Positions 17,289 through 27,393 of a stretch of DNA of 64,000 nt are shown piece after piece. The notes under the pieces are model-generated. The model saw nothing but the letters and a program-made list of their open reading frames with translations. It was not told the DNA's origin and ran no database searches. The DNA lies in contig NZ_RCCC01000001.1 in the NCBI RefSeq assembly GCF_003663825.1, positions 4,472,501 through 4,536,500 on the forward strand, given 5' to 3'. The position numbers were made by a program, and so were the translations under genes. The stretch comes from Acidovorax sp. 106. GTDB lineage: Bacteria > Pseudomonadota > Gammaproteobacteria > Burkholderiales > Burkholderiaceae_C. Position 1 is the stretch's first letter. Every line of letters begins with the position of its first letter.

Positions 17289-19090
17289 GCACCGGTGCCT
17301 GGCTGCAACTGGCGGTGTTCATGGCACTGCTGCTGGCGCTGGCTTGGCCGCTGGCGCGCTATATCGACACCGTGATGGCGGGCCGCTTTGCCCTGGGGCG
17401 GCGGCTGGAAGGGCCGCTGTTCAAGCTGGCTGGCGTGCGGCCCGACGAAGAGACCGGCTGGCTGCGCTACGCACTGGGCCTGCTGGTGTTCAACGGCCTG
17501 GGCGTGCTGGCCGTGTATGCGCTGCAGCGCTGGCAGGCGGTGTTGCCGCTCAATCCGCAGGGCATGGCTGCCGTGTCGCCGGACTCGGCCTTCAACACCG
17601 CCATCAGCTTTGTCACCAACACCAACTGGCAAGGCTATGGCGGTGAAAGCACCATGAGCTACCTCACGCAGATGCTGGCGCTAACGGTGCAGAACTTTCT
17701 GTCTGCCGCCACCGGTCTTGTCGTCGTGGTGGCGCTGGTGCGTGGCTTTTCGAGGCATTCTGCGCAGAGTATCGGCAACGTGTGGGCTGACCTGACCCGC
17801 GCCACGCTGTGGGTGCTGCTGCCGCTGTCGCTGGTGCTGGCCGTGGTGTTTGCGGGCCAGGGCGTGATCCAGAACCTGTCGCCTTACACCGAAGTGCAGA
17901 CGCTGGAGCCTGTGCACTACGACGCCCCCAAGCTCGATAGCGCAGGCCAGCCGGTGCTGGACGCCCAGGGTGCCCCTGTGACGGAACCGGCCACACAAAC
18001 CACCCAGACGCTGGCCATGGGCCCCGTGGCCTCACAGCTGGCCATCAAGATGCTGGGCACCAACGGCGGCGGCTTCTTCAACGCCAACTCGGCCCACCCG
18101 TTCGAGAACCCATCGGCCGCCAGCAACCTGCTGCAGATGCTGGCGATCTTTCTGATCCCCACCGCGCTGTGCCTGGTGTTTGGCCGCATGGTTGGCGATG
18201 AGCGCCAGGGCTGGACGATTCTGGCCACGATGAGCCTGCTCTTTGTAGTGGCCGTAGTGGCGGCTACGGCCTTCGAGCAGCAGGGCAACCCGCTGCTGGC
18301 CTCACTGGGCGTGGACCAGGCCGCCAGCGTCCTGCAGGCGGGCGGCAACATGGAAGGCAAGGAAACGCGTTTCGGCATCGCCACCTCGGCCCTGTTCGCC
18401 GTCATCACCACGGCTGCCAGCTGCGGCGCGGTGATTGCCATGCACGACAGCTTTACACCCCTGGGCGGCATGGTGCCGATGGTGCTGATGCAGATGGGCG
18501 AGGTGGTGTTTGGCGGCGTGGGCTCGGGCCTGTACGGCATGCTGGTGTTCGCCATCATGGCCGTGTTCATTGCCGGGCTGATGATTGGCCGCACGCCCGA
18601 GTACCTGGGCAAGAAGATCGAGACGCACGAGATGAAGCTCGTCTCCATCGCCATCCTCGTCACGCCCCTGCTGGTGCTGCTGGGCACGGCCGTGGCGGTG
18701 ATGAGCGAGGCGGGCCGCGCGGGCCTGGCCAACCCAGGCGCGCATGGGTTCAGCGAGGTTCTGTATGCGCTGTCTTCTGCCGCCAACAACAACGGCAGCG
18801 CCTTTGCGGGCCTGTCGGCCAACACCCCCTTCTACAACGTGCTGCTGGCCATGGCCATGTGGCTGGGGCGTTTTGGCGTGATCGTGCCGGTGCTGGCCAT
18901 GGCCGGGTCCCTCGCCGCCAAGAAGCGCGCCACTGCCACCGACGGCACCTTGCCCACCCACGGCCCGCTGTTTGTGGCGCTGCTGGCGGGCGTGGTGCTG
19001 CTGGTGGGCTTGCTGAACTATGTGCCCGCCCTCGCGCTGGGCCCGGTGGTTGAGCACTTAGGCGTCATGGCTCGGGCATTCGTTGAGTAA
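17285..19090 (+). CDS. kdpA: K+ transporting ATPase subunit A
   Basis: The channel-like, potassium-binding subunit of the Kdp high-affinity K+ pump, 601 residues with about ten membrane helices. The four selectivity-filter-like segments are visible, among them [33 protein letters not shown] and [13 protein letters not shown]. The start at 17285 overlaps kdpF (ATGA). The last codons and stop lie inside the left arm of a long palindrome (19074-19208), which separates kdpA from kdpB. Confidence 0.97.
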   Translation: MSTGAWLQLAVFMALLLALAWPLARYIDTVMAGRFALGRRLEGPLFKLAGVRPDEETGWLRYALGLLVFNGLGVLAVYALQRWQAVLPLNPQGMAAVSPDSAFNTAISFVTNTNWQGYGGESTMSYLTQMLALTVQNFLSAATGLVVVVALVRGFSRHSAQSIGNVWADLTRATLWVLLPLSLVLAVVFAGQGVIQNLSPYTEVQTLEPVHYDAPKLDSAGQPVLDAQGAPVTEPATQTTQTLAMGPVASQLAIKMLGTNGGGFFNANSAHPFENPSAASNLLQMLAIFLIPTALCLVFGRMVGDERQGWTILATMSLLFVVAVVAATAFEQQGNPLLASLGVDQAASVLQAGGNMEGKETRFGIATSALFAVITTAASCGAVIAMHDSFTPLGGMVPMVLMQMGEVVFGGVGSGLYGMLVFAIMAVFIAGLMIGRTPEYLGKKIETHEMKLVSIAILVTPLLVLLGTAVAVMSEAGRAGLANPGAHGFSEVLYALSSAANNNGSAFAGLSANTPFYNVLLAMAMWLGRFGVIVPVLAMAGSLAAKKRATATDGTLPTHGPLFVALLAGVVLLVGLLNYVPALALGPVVEHLGVMARAFVE

Positions 19091-19208
19091 ATCACCCGAA
19101 TATCGATGCCATGCGGCGTTGCAAATCCTCGCCATAGCGGTGCTATGGCTGTGGTTTGCGCCTTGCCTGACACCGATCTCGGTCGATTTATCGATCAACG
19201 AATACCCC
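19074..19208. repeat. Long imperfect palindrome P1 between kdpA and kdpB
   Basis: Outer arms: GGGCATTCGTTGAGTAAATC at the left and its near reverse complement at 19181-19208 at the right. Centre: CCATAGC-GGT-GCTATGG (19132-19148), a perfect 7-bp hairpin. Read on the minus strand it carries AGGCAAGGCGCAAA before and TTTGCAACGCC after the hairpin, the core shared with palindromes P2 and P3. The left arm includes the last kdpA codons and its stop codon. Confidence 0.75.
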
Positions 19209-19257
19209 ATCCATGACGCCCGCTCCACCCCGTGAAAGAAATATCTGGGAGATTGTG

Positions 19258-21324
19258 ATGACTCGCAAAACATTGACCCTGTTCGACCCCGCCCTGGTAC
19301 GCCCTGCGCTGCTGGAGGCTTTCAAGAAGCTGGACCCGCGCGTGCAATGGCGCAACCCGGTGATGTTTGTGGTGTACGTAGGCAGCGCCTTCACCACCGC
19401 ACTAGCGGCCAGCAAGCCCGAGGGCTTCACCGCAGCCGTGGCGCTGTGGCTGTGGTTCACGGTGCTGTTCGCCAACTTTGCCGAGGCCATGGCCGAAGGC
19501 CGCAGCAAGGCCCAGGCAGCCTCGCTGCGCGGCCTGAAAAAGCAGACCTGGGCCAAAAAGCTAGACGGCCAGTTTGACCGCACCACCCCACGCACCGAAA
19601 TGACCTGGCTGCCGCTGGAGGCCGCCAACCTGCGCAAGGGCGACGTGGTGCTGGTGGAAGCCGGTGACATCATCCCTGCCGATGGCGAGGTGATCGACGG
19701 CGTCGCATCGGTGGACGAGAGCGCCATCACGGGCGAGTCCGCCCCCGTGATCCGCGAATCCGGCGGCGACTTCTCGGCCGTGACGGGCGGCACCCGCGTG
19801 CTGTCCGACTGGATCGTGGTGCGCGTGGCCGTAAACCCCGGTGAGACCTTTGTGGACCGCATGATCGCCATGGTCGAGAACGCCAAGCGCCACAAGACAC
19901 CCAACGAGATCGCGCTGACCATCCTGCTGGTGGCGCTGACCATCGTCTTCCTGGGTGTGGTGGTCACGCTGCTGCCGTTCTCGCTGTTCAGCGTGCAGGC
20001 CAGCGGAGCGGGCGAGCCTGTGAGCCTGGTCGTGCTGGTGGCCCTGCTGGTGTGCCTGATTCCGACCACCATCGCGGGCCTGCTCAGCGCCATTGGTGTG
20101 GCGGGCATGAGCCGCATGATGCAGGCCAATGTGATCGCCACCTCGGGCCGCGCGGTGGAGGCTGCGGGCGATGTGGACGTGCTGCTGCTGGACAAGACCG
20201 GCACCATCACCCTGGGCAACCGGCAGGCCAGCCAGTTCGTGTCTGCCCCTGGCGTGACCGATGCCGCATTGGCCGACGCCGCCCAGCTTGCATCGCTGGC
20301 CGACGAAACCCCCGAAGGCCGCAGCATCGTGGTGCTGGCCAAGCAGAAGTTCAACTTGCGCGAGCGTGACCTTGCCAGTCTGCAGGCCGCGTTTGTACCC
20401 TTCACTGCGCAAACGCGCATGAGTGGCGTCGACTTGCCCGGCCCCCGCCTGCTGCGCAAGGGCGCGGCCGATGCCATCCGCAAGCATGTGGAGGCCCTGG
20501 GCGGGCGCTTCCCCACCGCCGTGCAGACGGCGGTGGACGATGTATCGCGCCGTGGCAGCACGCCGCTGGTGGTGGCCGATGGCGCCCATGTGCTGGGCGT
20601 GGTGGAGCTCAAAGACGTGGTCAAGGGCGGCATCAAGGAGCGCTTTGCCGAGCTGCGCCGCATGGGCATCAAGACCGTGATGGTGACGGGCGACAACCGC
20701 CTGACAGCCGCCGCGATTGCTGCCGAGGCGGGAGTGGACGACTTTCTGGCCGAGGCCACGCCCGAGGCCAAGCTGCAGCTCATCCGCAGCTACCAGGCCA
20801 ATGGCCAACTGGTGGCCATGACGGGCGACGGCACCAACGACGCCCCCGCCCTGGCCCAGGCCGACGTGGCCGTGGCCATGAACACAGGCACCCAAGCCGC
20901 CAAGGAGGCGGGCAACATGGTGGACCTGGACAGCAACCCCACCAAGCTCATCGAGATCGTGGAGACCGGAAAGCAGATGCTGATGACGCGCGGCTCGCTC
21001 ACCACCTTCAGCATTGCCAACGACATCGCCAAATACTTCGCCATCATCCCGGCGGCGTTTGTCACCACCTACCCGCAGCTGTCGGCGCTGAACTTCATGC
21101 ACCTGGCCAGCCCCTCATCGGCCATTCTGTCCACCGTGGTGTTCAACGCGCTGATCATCATCTTTTTGATCCCGCTGGCCCTGAAGGGCGTGGCCTACCG
21201 CGCCGTGGGGGCCGCCGCGCTGCTGCGCCGCAACCTGGCCATCTACGGGCTGGGGGGCATGGTGGTGCCGTTCATTGGCATCAAGTTGATTGACATGGTG
21301 CTGGCTGCCGCAGGTCTGACCTGA
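19258..21324 (+). CDS. kdpB: K+ transporting ATPase subunit B
   Basis: The P-type ATPase subunit that drives potassium uptake, 688 residues. The phosphorylated Asp is D312 in DKTGTIT; TGES (actuator loop), KGAAD (nucleotide binding) and [11 protein letters not shown] (hinge) are all present. The start at 19258 ([14 protein letters not shown]) is preferred over the ATG at 19213 because it has GGGAG just upstream and matches the family N-terminus. The 167 bp gap from kdpA is filled by palindrome P1, unusual for an operon in which the other structural junctions are tight. Confidence 0.97.
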   Translation: MTRKTLTLFDPALVRPALLEAFKKLDPRVQWRNPVMFVVYVGSAFTTALAASKPEGFTAAVALWLWFTVLFANFAEAMAEGRSKAQAASLRGLKKQTWAKKLDGQFDRTTPRTEMTWLPLEAANLRKGDVVLVEAGDIIPADGEVIDGVASVDESAITGESAPVIRESGGDFSAVTGGTRVLSDWIVVRVAVNPGETFVDRMIAMVENAKRHKTPNEIALTILLVALTIVFLGVVVTLLPFSLFSVQASGAGEPVSLVVLVALLVCLIPTTIAGLLSAIGVAGMSRMMQANVIATSGRAVEAAGDVDVLLLDKTGTITLGNRQASQFVSAPGVTDAALADAAQLASLADETPEGRSIVVLAKQKFNLRERDLASLQAAFVPFTAQTRMSGVDLPGPRLLRKGAADAIRKHVEALGGRFPTAVQTAVDDVSRRGSTPLVVADGAHVLGVVELKDVVKGGIKERFAELRRMGIKTVMVTGDNRLTAAAIAAEAGVDDFLAEATPEAKLQLIRSYQANGQLVAMTGDGTNDAPALAQADVAVAMNTGTQAAKEAGNMVDLDSNPTKLIEIVETGKQMLMTRGSLTTFSIANDIAKYFAIIPAAFVTTYPQLSALNFMHLASPSSAILSTVVFNALIIIFLIPLALKGVAYRAVGAAALLRRNLAIYGLGGMVVPFIGIKLIDMVLAAAGLT

Positions 21325-21375
21325 GCTCTACCCATTCCTAAACACAGCCCCCGAATCACTGACAAGGAAAATCGT

Positions 21376-21990
21376 ATGCCTATCCGTATCCCCCGCGACG
21401 ACGTGCCCGCCAGCCCTGGCGGCCTGCTGCGCCCCGCCCTCACGCTGTTTGTTGTGCTGTCCATCGTCACCGGCCTGCTGTACCCGCTGGCCGTGACGGG
21501 CGTGGCACAAACGGCCTTCCCACACCAAGCCAATGGCAGCTTGATCACCCAGGGTGGCAAGACGGTGGGCTCCGAGCTGATCGGCCAGTCGTTCACCGAG
21601 CCCGGCCACTTCTGGGGCCGCCCGTCGGCCACAGCACCCATGCCCTACAACGCAGCGGCATCGGGTGGCTCCAACCTGGGCCCCACCAACCCGGCGCTGG
21701 CAGATGCCGTCAAGGCCCGCATCGAGGCCCTGCGCGCTGCCGACCCCGGCAACACCCAACCCGTGCCCGTGGACTTGGTCACCGCATCGGCCAGCGGGCT
21801 GGACCCGCAGATCAGCCCCGCCGCTGCCAACTACCAGGCAGCCCGCGTGGCAAAGGCCCGTGGCCTGCCACTGGCGCAGGTGCAAACCCTGGTGCAGCAG
21901 CACACCGAAGGCCCCTGGCTGGGCCTGTTGGGCGAGCCGCGTGTGAACGTGCTGGCCTTGAACCTGGCGCTCGATGCGCTACCAAAATAA
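21376..21990 (+). CDS. kdpC: K+ transporting ATPase subunit C
   Basis: The single-span subunit needed for KdpABC assembly, 204 residues. An N-terminal helix (about 16-38) is followed by the soluble domain with [31 protein letters not shown] and, near the end, the segment [21 protein letters not shown]. It follows kdpB by 51 bp. Its stop lies at the edge of a family A repeat. Confidence 0.96.
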   Translation: MPIRIPRDDVPASPGGLLRPALTLFVVLSIVTGLLYPLAVTGVAQTAFPHQANGSLITQGGKTVGSELIGQSFTEPGHFWGRPSATAPMPYNAAASGGSNLGPTNPALADAVKARIEALRAADPGNTQPVPVDLVTASASGLDPQISPAAANYQAARVAKARGLPLAQVQTLVQQHTEGPWLGLLGEPRVNVLALNLALDALPK

Positions 21991-22036
21991 TAGCTGCTTG
22001 CGCTTGATGAATAAGCGCTAGAGGCCCATTTGACTC
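21985..22036 (+). repeat. Family A repeat (reference copy)
   Basis: Reads AATAGCTGCTTGCGCTTGAT, GAATAAGCGCTAGAGGCCC and ATTTGACTCAAA. It has a small hairpin GCGCTT/AAGCGC and sits between kdpC and kdpD. At least nine related copies are spread through the intergenic spaces of this window. Confidence 0.75.
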
Positions 22037-22060
22037 AAAATTGATGGATACACTGTAGCC

Positions 22061-24775
22061 ATGCAGGATCGCCCCGACCCCGACGCGCTGCTGCAGCGCA
22101 TCCAGCAAGAGCAGGCCCAGCAGCAGCGTGGGCGGCTCAAGGTGTTCTTTGGCGCCTGCGCGGGGGTGGGCAAGACCTTTGCCATGCTGTCTGCCGCGCG
22201 GGCAGCACAGGCACAGGGCCTGCCCGTCACCATTGGCGTGGTCGAGACGCATGGCCGCGCCGACACCGACGCACAGACGGCCCACCTGCCCCGCCTGCCA
22301 CTGCGCGCCCTGACCTACAAAGACCGCACCCTGCCCGAATTTGACCTGGACGCCGCCCTGGCCTGGGGGGCCGCGAACCCCGAGGGCCTGGTGCTGCTCG
22401 ATGAGCTGGCCCACAGCAACGCACCGGGCTCGCGCCACCCCAAGCGCTGGCAAGACGCCGAAGAACTGCTGGCCGCAGGCATCGACGTGTGGTCCACCAT
22501 GAACGTGCAGCACCTGGAGAGCCTGAACGACATCGTGAGCGGCATCACCGGCATCCGCGTGTGGGAGACGGTGCCCGACCAGTTTTTTGACGCCGCCGAC
22601 GAAGTGGTGGTGGTGGACCTGCCGCCCGACGAGCTGCTAGCGCGCCTGAAGGCTGGCAAGGTCTACCTGCCCCAGCAGGCCGAGCGCGCCGCCGCCAACT
22701 TCTTTCGCAAAGGCAACCTGCTGGCCCTGCGCGAGCTGGCCCTTCGCCGCACCGCCGACCGGGTGGACGACGAAATGCGCGCCTACCGCCGCGCCAGCAC
22801 CACCACGCCTGCCGCCGTGTGGCCCAACCGCGAGGCCCTGCTGGCCTGCGTGGGCACCGGCGACAACGCCGAAAAAGTGGTGCGCAGCTGCGCCCGCCTG
22901 GCCGCCCAGCTCGACCTGCCCTGGCACGCCGTGCATGTGGAAACACCCGAACAGCAAGGCCAGTCGGCCACCCTGCACCCGCAGGTGGAGCGCACGCTGA
23001 AAATCGCGCAGCAACTGGGCGCCGCCGCCTGCGCCGTGCTGCCCGCCGCCCAGCCTGCACAGGCCCTGGTGCGCTATGCGCGCGAACACAACCTGGTGCG
23101 CGTGGTGATGGGCCGCAGCGCCCGCCGCTGGCCGTGGCAAGCCACGTTGGCCGAACAGATCGGCCAACGCGCCAGCGACCTGGACCTGCTGCAGGTGGGC
23201 ACACTGCCCAGTCGATCCGACAACACAGACCGCAAAGCCACCCGCGCCCGCACCGCAGCCCCACGCACACCGTTCTGGCCCGGCTACATTGCTGCGGCGC
23301 TGGCCTGCTGCCTGGCCGCCGTCTTGGCCACGCCGCTGGCCAATGTGCTGGAGCTGACCAACATCGTCATGCTGTTTTTGCTGGTGGTGGTGGGCGTGGC
23401 GCTGCGCTTTGGGCGCGGCCCAGCCATCATGGCGGCGTTCCTGGGGGTGGGGTTCTTTGACTTTTTCTTTGTGCCGCCCCGCTTCAACTTTGCGGTGAGC
23501 GATGCGCAATACGTCGTCACCTTCGCCGTCATGTTGGTGGTGGCCCTGGTGGTGGGCCAGCTCACCGCCGGGCTCAAGGTGCAGGCCGAGGCCGCCACCG
23601 AGCGCGAACACCGCGTGCGCAGCCTGTACGACATGGCACGGGACCTGTCTGCCGCGCTGCTGCCCGAACAGGTGGCCGAGATCGGGGCCCGTTTCATCAC
23701 GGGCGAATTCAGTGCGGGCAGCACGCTGGTGGTTGCCGACGACGATAACCGCCTGCAGGTGCTGCCCGGAGGCACCGCCCCCGTGGACATGGCCGTGGCG
23801 CAATGGGCATTTGAGCGCGGCGAGCCCGCAGGCCGGGGCACGGACACCTTGCACTCCAGCCCCACGCTGGTGCTGCCCCTGAAGGCGCCCATGCGCATCC
23901 GTGGTGTGCTGGTGGTGGCCATGCCACACGACCAAGTGCCGGGCGTCGAGCCACGGCGCCTGCTGCAAACCTGCGCTTCGCTGCTCGCCATTTCGCTGGA
24001 GCGCATCCACTACATCGATGTGGCACAAAAGAGCACCGTGCAGATCGAGTCCGAGCGGCTGCGCAATTCGCTGCTCTCGGCCATCTCGCACGACCTGCGC
24101 ACGCCGCTGGCCTCACTGGTGGGCCTGGCCGAATCGCTGGCCATGGTGCAGCCGCCCCTGCCCGCCCATCAACAAGAGCTGACCGGCGCCATCCAGCAAT
24201 CCGCCCAGCGCATGAGCGCGCTGGTCAACAACCTGCTGGACATGGCCCGGCTGGAGGCCGGGGCCGTGCAGCTCAACCAAGCCTGGCAGCCGCTGGAAGA
24301 AGTGGTGGGCAGCGCCCTGGCTGCCAGCGCCCCCGCCATCGCAGCGCACCGCATCGAAGTGAACCTGCCGGGCGACCTGCCCCTGCTGCAGATCGACGCC
24401 GTGCTGATGGAGCGCGTGCTGGTCAACCTGCTGGAAAACGCCGCCAAGTACACCCCCGCAGACACCACCATCCACATCAGGGCGCAGGCCCAAAGCGATG
24501 CGGTGGCATTGACCATCACCGACGAAGGCCCGGGCCTGCCCAAAGGACGCGAAGAGCTGCTGTTTGAAAAGTTTGAGCGCGGCGCCCGCGAAAGCGCCAT
24601 GCCCGGTGTGGGCCTGGGGCTTGCCATCTGCCGCGCCATCGTGCAGGCGCATGGCGGCAGCATCCGGGGCGATACCATCCTCAACGCCCAGGGTCAGCCA
24701 GCCGGAGCGCGCTTTACGCTGCTGCTGCCACGCGGCACACCGCCCACCGACCTGGGCGATGATGCCGACGCCTGA
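22061..24775 (+). CDS. kdpD: Osmosensitive K+ channel histidine kinase KdpD
   Basis: Membrane sensor kinase that senses K+ limitation and phosphorylates KdpE; 904 residues, close to the E. coli length. The N-terminal KdpD domain carries the Walker A motif GACAGVGKT (about 31-39) and a UspA-like region follows. Four membrane helices lie at about 407-500, then a GAF-like region, then the HisKA domain with H677 in AISHDLRTPLASL and the HATPase domain (NLLENAAKYTP, DEGPGLP, GVGLGLAICRAIV). It lies downstream of kdpC in the same operon. Confidence 0.97.
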   Translation: MQDRPDPDALLQRIQQEQAQQQRGRLKVFFGACAGVGKTFAMLSAARAAQAQGLPVTIGVVETHGRADTDAQTAHLPRLPLRALTYKDRTLPEFDLDAALAWGAANPEGLVLLDELAHSNAPGSRHPKRWQDAEELLAAGIDVWSTMNVQHLESLNDIVSGITGIRVWETVPDQFFDAADEVVVVDLPPDELLARLKAGKVYLPQQAERAAANFFRKGNLLALRELALRRTADRVDDEMRAYRRASTTTPAAVWPNREALLACVGTGDNAEKVVRSCARLAAQLDLPWHAVHVETPEQQGQSATLHPQVERTLKIAQQLGAAACAVLPAAQPAQALVRYAREHNLVRVVMGRSARRWPWQATLAEQIGQRASDLDLLQVGTLPSRSDNTDRKATRARTAAPRTPFWPGYIAAALACCLAAVLATPLANVLELTNIVMLFLLVVVGVALRFGRGPAIMAAFLGVGFFDFFFVPPRFNFAVSDAQYVVTFAVMLVVALVVGQLTAGLKVQAEAATEREHRVRSLYDMARDLSAALLPEQVAEIGARFITGEFSAGSTLVVADDDNRLQVLPGGTAPVDMAVAQWAFERGEPAGRGTDTLHSSPTLVLPLKAPMRIRGVLVVAMPHDQVPGVEPRRLLQTCASLLAISLERIHYIDVAQKSTVQIESERLRNSLLSAISHDLRTPLASLVGLAESLAMVQPPLPAHQQELTGAIQQSAQRMSALVNNLLDMARLEAGAVQLNQAWQPLEEVVGSALAASAPAIAAHRIEVNLPGDLPLLQIDAVLMERVLVNLLENAAKYTPADTTIHIRAQAQSDAVALTITDEGPGLPKGREELLFEKFERGARESAMPGVGLGLAICRAIVQAHGGSIRGDTILNAQGQPAGARFTLLLPRGTPPTDLGDDADA

Positions 24776-24875
24776 TTCCGTTTCCAAATCATTCGTGTCT
24801 AGGCGTGAAGCTGCAGACAGTGCTGTAGCACGGCAAGGCGAAGCAACAACGACACGGATGATGTGGAAACGGAAT
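24775..24875. repeat. Imperfect palindrome P2 between kdpD and kdpE
   Basis: Outer arms of 25 bases (24775-24799 and 24851-24875) match 22 of 25; the left arm begins ATTCCGTTTCC. The inner part carries GTGTCTAGGCG and, after a GCTGCAG/CTGTAGC hairpin, AGCAACAACG, the core shared with P1 and P3. The first base of the left arm is the last base of the kdpD stop codon. Confidence 0.75.
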
Positions 24876-24895
24876 GACAACCTAGCATTCATGCC

Positions 24896-25612
24896 ATGAC
24901 CGATCTGCCCACCCACATCCTCATCGTCGAAGACGAAGCCGATATCCGCCGCTTTGTGCGCCTGACGCTGGAGAGTGAAGGTCACACCGTGCACGAAGCC
25001 GCCACCCTGCAGCGCGGCCTGATCGAGGCGGGCACGCGCCGCCCCGACTTGGTGGTGCTGGACCTGGGCCTGCCCGATGGCGACGGCGCGGACCTGATCC
25101 GCGACCTGCGCACCTGGTCGGCCATGCCCATCATCGTGCTCTCGGCCCGCAGCGCCGAGGCCAGCAAGATCGCCGCGCTGGATGCCGGGGCCGACGACTA
25201 CCTGGTCAAGCCCTTTGGCTCCGGCGAGCTGATGGCCCGCGTGCGCGCCCAGTTGCGGCGCAGCCAGCGCGCATCCGGCGCCGAGACCACACCCGTCATC
25301 CAGTTCGGCCCCATCACCGTGGACCTGGCCCGCCGCACGGTGGAGCGCCGCACGGGGGGCGATGGCAAAAGCAGCGAGGCCCTGCACCTCACGCCCATCG
25401 AATACAAGCTGCTCACGCACCTCGCATCCCAGCCCGACCGCGTCATTACCCACGCCCAGCTGCTCAAAGCCGTGTGGGGCCCAGGCCACGCAGAAGACAC
25501 GCACTACGTGCGCGTGCACATGGCCAACCTGCGCAAGAAGGTGGAGAACAACGCCTCGATGCCCCGACATTTGCGGACCGAGGCGGGCATCGGGTACCGC
25601 TTCGTACCCTGA
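24896..25612 (+). CDS. kdpE: KDP operon response regulator KdpE
   Basis: OmpR-family response regulator, 238 residues, that activates kdp when phosphorylated by KdpD. The acidic pocket is E12-D13 (IVEDEADIRRF), the phosphorylated residue is D56 (VVLDLGLPDGDG), and Lys is in DYLVKPFG. The C-terminal winged helix (about 140-235) contains LTPIEYKLLTHL and the end GIGYRFVP. The gene is separated from kdpD by palindrome P2. Confidence 0.97.
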   Translation: MTDLPTHILIVEDEADIRRFVRLTLESEGHTVHEAATLQRGLIEAGTRRPDLVVLDLGLPDGDGADLIRDLRTWSAMPIIVLSARSAEASKIAALDAGADDYLVKPFGSGELMARVRAQLRRSQRASGAETTPVIQFGPITVDLARRTVERRTGGDGKSSEALHLTPIEYKLLTHLASQPDRVITHAQLLKAVWGPGHAEDTHYVRVHMANLRKKVENNASMPRHLRTEAGIGYRFVP

Positions 25613-25988
25613 AGCCCGCGGAAAATTTCGACAGCCACCGAAATCCGCCAAATCCGCACAACTTTACAAATCTGTCACCCAGTTTTGCCATGTGGCCCCT
25701 GGGGCTAAGGCAGATGTCGACGTCGAAGGCACGCACGGGAAGCATCGAATACCAGCGCGGACAGCGGTGTGGACGTGGACTCCCGACAGCAGAGCCATCA
25801 CCACCGCAAATGGCACGGAAACTGCAGCGGTACAGCGCTCACGGAGTCAGCACAGCACGCACTGAGCTTCAGGGCAAATATTCAACACCTACTGCCTTTC
25901 GAGTATGAAATAAGGCTTTTGAAAAGCGCTTTTTCATATTTTTACGGGTGATCGTTTAATTTCTAAAAATATCATCTACGTTGATACC
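25613..25988. other. 376 bp gene-free region between kdpE and the FeeM-type gene
   Basis: I see no convincing gene here. The first 250 bp have ordinary composition; from about 25870 the sequence turns AT-rich and stays so through the next two genes. A short palindrome GAAAAGCGCTTTTTC lies near 25919-25933. This is where the accessory cluster begins. Confidence 0.6.
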
Positions 25989-27350
25989 ATGTCAGTATTC
26001 AATTGGGCAAGAGGGGCAACCGGTTTCCGCAGAAGATTTTCCAACCTCGTCAAGCGAACTTTCTTCAAGTATGTGCCACGAAGCACCCGACTAACGCTCT
26101 ACCGCAGTCTTTTCAAATGCGACCAATCTCTCCCAGATAATTTGACATTCAAGATAGCAGACACCCAGGAAGAACTCGAGGCGTGTCTCACCCTGTTGCA
26201 CGACGCATATGTGAGCAGTGGCTTTATGAAGCCAGACCCGTCTGGTATGCGCGTCACCGTTTTTCATGCCCTACCAACCACGACAACGTTGTGCGCAAAG
26301 GTGGGAGACCGCGTAGTAGGCACCGTCTCTCTCATTCGCGAAGGTCCGTTTGGTTTCCCGCTACAAAAAATATTCAACTTGCAGAGTTTGCGTGAGAAGG
26401 GTGGTGCCATTGCTGAAGTTTCTGCTCTGGCGGTGGAAAGCAGCTATCGCAGGCAAGGCGGCTACATCCTCTTTCCGCTAATGAAGTTTATGTATGAATA
26501 TGCGGTGACGTTTTTTGATGTCCGTCACTTGGTCATAGCGGTCAATCCACGCCACATCGAGATGTACGAAGCGTTGTTGCTTTTCAAGCGTTTGCAGATG
26601 CGCCCCGTCGAAAGCTACGATTTCGTCAACGGTGCGCCGGCTGTAGGCGCCACGCTCGACTTAGTGGAAGCGCCGAAAATCTACAAGCGCATGTATGGCC
26701 ACCGTTCTCCCGATAAAAACCTTTATCACTATTTTAAAAAGCTAAAGCTGCAAAACATTAAAATACCAGCACGACGGTTTTTCACAACCAACGATCCAGT
26801 GATGACACCAGAACTACTGGATCACTTCTTTAACAAAAAAACAGAATGTTTTTCCTCACTGGAGGATCATGAGCGGGCACGGCTGCACATGATTTATGAT
26901 CTGCCAAAATATCACCAAGTGCTTCCCAAATTTTCGGGAGACCCCATTGAATTGCGCAGACAACATCATTCACGATTCTCTTATAAGTGCCCTGGAATTT
27001 TCATATTCTCCACCGATGATGGAAAAATCACGCAAGTAGTCCTTGAGGTGATAAATATAACAAAAAGAGGTTTCGTAGCCAGCATCCCCCCCTCATCGGA
27101 CTTTCGCCTTAATCAAAAAGGGAGAGTCGAGATCCAGCTGGGGCCCAATGAAATCTCCAGATCGTCCTCATGCGCTACAAGCGATTTAGAGCATGGTCTG
27201 TACGCATTTCGCCTAGAAACACCGGATACCATTTGGCGCAAATTTTCTGCTGGGCTTTCAAAAGGAAGCATCAAGATCGACCTCGACAATGCAACACAGT
27301 TTCTTGAAACTACAGGGAGTCGTTTTGACACTCGAAGTGTGGAATGGTGA
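25989..27350 (+). CDS. N-acyl amino acid synthase (FeeM/GNAT type) with PilZ-like C-terminal domain
   Basis: Likely joins a fatty acyl group (from acyl carrier protein) to an amino acid. Residues about 50-240 form a GNAT/autoinducer-synthase-like fold: HDAYVSSGFMKPDPSGMR, then the acetyltransferase core AEVSALAVESSYRRQGG (142-158), then VIAVNPRHIEMYEALLLF, all typical of the FeeM N-acyl amino acid synthase family. Residues about 315-430 look like a diverged PilZ domain: RRQHHSR (323-329) stands for RxxxR and NITKRG (356-361) for the D/NxSxxG motif. There is no signal peptide. Base composition is much more AT-rich than in neighbouring core genes, which suggests acquisition by transfer. A VAO-type oxidase follows after 43 bp. 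The amino acid and acyl chain are not known. Confidence 0.78.
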   Translation: MSVFNWARGATGFRRRFSNLVKRTFFKYVPRSTRLTLYRSLFKCDQSLPDNLTFKIADTQEELEACLTLLHDAYVSSGFMKPDPSGMRVTVFHALPTTTTLCAKVGDRVVGTVSLIREGPFGFPLQKIFNLQSLREKGGAIAEVSALAVESSYRRQGGYILFPLMKFMYEYAVTFFDVRHLVIAVNPRHIEMYEALLLFKRLQMRPVESYDFVNGAPAVGATLDLVEAPKIYKRMYGHRSPDKNLYHYFKKLKLQNIKIPARRFFTTNDPVMTPELLDHFFNKKTECFSSLEDHERARLHMIYDLPKYHQVLPKFSGDPIELRRQHHSRFSYKCPGIFIFSTDDGKITQVVLEVINITKRGFVASIPPSSDFRLNQKGRVEIQLGPNEISRSSSCATSDLEHGLYAFRLETPDTIWRKFSAGLSKGSIKIDLDNATQFLETTGSRFDTRSVEW

Positions 27351-27393
27351 ATTTCACAAAAAATAATATTTCGTTCACAATAATATTGACACC

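Noticed and set aside
19561..21102. A 500-codon open frame on the minus strand opposite kdpB
   Set aside because: His/Gln-rich, low-complexity translation typical of antisense frames in GC-rich genes; kdpB is certain.
25362..25865. An open frame crossing the kdpE end into the spacer
   Set aside because: It is mostly antiphase to kdpE and ends in sequence without coding character.
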